Positions 63,380 through 64,000 of a stretch of 64,000 bases of DNA are shown in pieces (the stretch's first letter is position 1; each line of letters opens with the position of its first letter). Made by a program: the position numbers and the translations under genes. The notes beneath the pieces were generated by a model. The model was not told the DNA's origin and did no database searches. It worked only from the letters and a program-made list of their open reading frames with translations. The stretch is from the NCBI RefSeq assembly GCF_016859285.1, contig NC_053417.1:13340706-13404705 (forward strand). Reading direction: 5' to 3'. This DNA is from Xiphias gladius. Lineage: Eukaryota; Chordata; Actinopteri; Istiophoriformes; Xiphiidae.

Positions 63380-63643
63380 AGACGCAAGGTGTCGAGCACA
63401 TGTGCCTACGTCACGGACAACACCCCCGCCCGGCCCACTTGACGTCACATCAAGCTCTTCAGGCCACCGCGCTGCTCCGCCCCGCGCTGTCAGCTCCGAC
63501 GATAGACACGGATTACCGGACCGCCGCGCACCGGGAGCACAGCGCCGTCGCCCTGTTCTTTCGCTGGTGCAAGATTTTAACAGAAGTATAATAAGAGTTA
63601 TGGTGGCTCTTTTTTGAAAAACAAAAAAGAGAGAGAGAGAGAG
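63380..63643 (+). promoter_or_regulatory. CpG-rich promoter and 5' UTR of slc25a33
   Basis: CG-dense sequence (CCCCGCCCGGCCC, GACCGCCGCGCACC, CAGCGCCGTCGCCC) directly before the start codon, ending in a (GA)n run at 63628-63643. Two TGACGTCA-related sites (CTACGTCACGG at 63406 and TTGACGTCACATC at 63439) could bind CREB/ATF-type factors. No TATA box was seen. Confidence 0.6.
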
Positions 63644-63684
63644 ATGGCACAGAAAGACACGCTGCTACATCTCTTCGCCGGGGG
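63644..63684 (+). CDS. slc25a33: First coding exon of a mitochondrial pyrimidine-nucleotide carrier (partial)
   Basis: ATG opens MAQKDTLLHLFAGG, and the exon ends at GGGGG|GTAAGT in phase 2; the rest lies beyond the window. This matches exon 1 of SLC25A33/SLC25A36, whose start ...TLLHLFAGG leads into the first mitochondrial-carrier repeat. Being next to spsb1, as in human 1p36, favours slc25a33 over slc25a36. The family imports pyrimidine nucleotides through the inner mitochondrial membrane and supports mtDNA maintenance. The N-terminus is shorter than the human one. Confidence 0.85.
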
Positions 63685-64000
63685 GTAAGTCACGTTAACG
63701 ACACTGCTTCATACTGGAGTAAAGTTATTAATAACTCAGCGGTTAATGTACCATGAAGAGGTAACTTGAGTTTAGGCTATGTAGTCTTGTCCCTGAAATC
63801 CTGTGTGAAACTGAGAATTCACTCTGTAATTTATAGGTTTCGGAGCCACCAGCGCGCATGCTAAAGTACATAAAGGCGAGCTAGCTCGTGTTAGCATAGC
63901 ACGACGTTTGTGCTGTACTTAGACGTGTGTCTTTCAACCCGTTCTTCACCAGTGGACAAATTTATCATGTAAAATTATTTTTTTACATGTTAAACTAGTA

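Overview
The window is vertebrate nuclear DNA from a ray-finned fish, most likely a percomorph teleost. The genes are intron-rich with GT-AG junctions, a carbonic anhydrase VI carries a C-terminal pentraxin domain (an architecture known from fish and other non-mammalian vertebrates), and the dispersed repeats resemble those common in percomorph genomes. The gene order ca6(+) - class II GLUT(-) - gpr157(-) - mir-34a(-) - spsb1(+) - slc25a33(+) matches human 1p36 (CA6, SLC2A7/SLC2A5, GPR157, MIR34A, H6PD, SPSB1, SLC25A33). Two differences stand out: one GLUT gene replaces two, and H6PD is not visible.

Layout: 1-4246 is repeat-bearing upstream DNA. ca6 runs 4247-9769 in ten coding exons. A class II sugar transporter lies tail-to-tail with it (17249 down to 10167, twelve coding exons, 512 aa), only about 400 bp away. 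A repeat-rich spacer (17.3-23.5 kb) holds a direct duplication and nested transposon remnants. gpr157 (27052 down to 23536, four exons, 334 aa) starts in a GC-rich block. A roughly 21 kb stretch without an intact protein-coding gene (27.1-48.2 kb) contains mir-34a on the minus strand near 29.9 kb, several long microsatellites and one decayed coding-like patch near 43.3-44.4 kb. A CpG-rich block at 48.2-49.0 kb is the probable spsb1 promoter and first exon. spsb1 coding exons are 53383-54076 and 56058-56185 (273 aa). The last gene, slc25a33, enters at 63644 with exon 1 only.

The genes are not an operon and act separately: a secreted zinc enzyme, a plasma-membrane sugar carrier, an orphan GPCR, a p53-linked microRNA, a SOCS-box ubiquitin-ligase adaptor and a mitochondrial nucleotide carrier. 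The four complete protein-coding models splice in frame without internal stops. I found no CRISPR, phage or operon structure and no clear retrovirus-like element. The best leads are the mir-34a hairpin, the apparent absence of H6PD, the unidentified decaying coding patch, the possible 3'-UTR overlap of ca6 and the GLUT gene, and the layered transposon structure at 18.8-20.4 kb.
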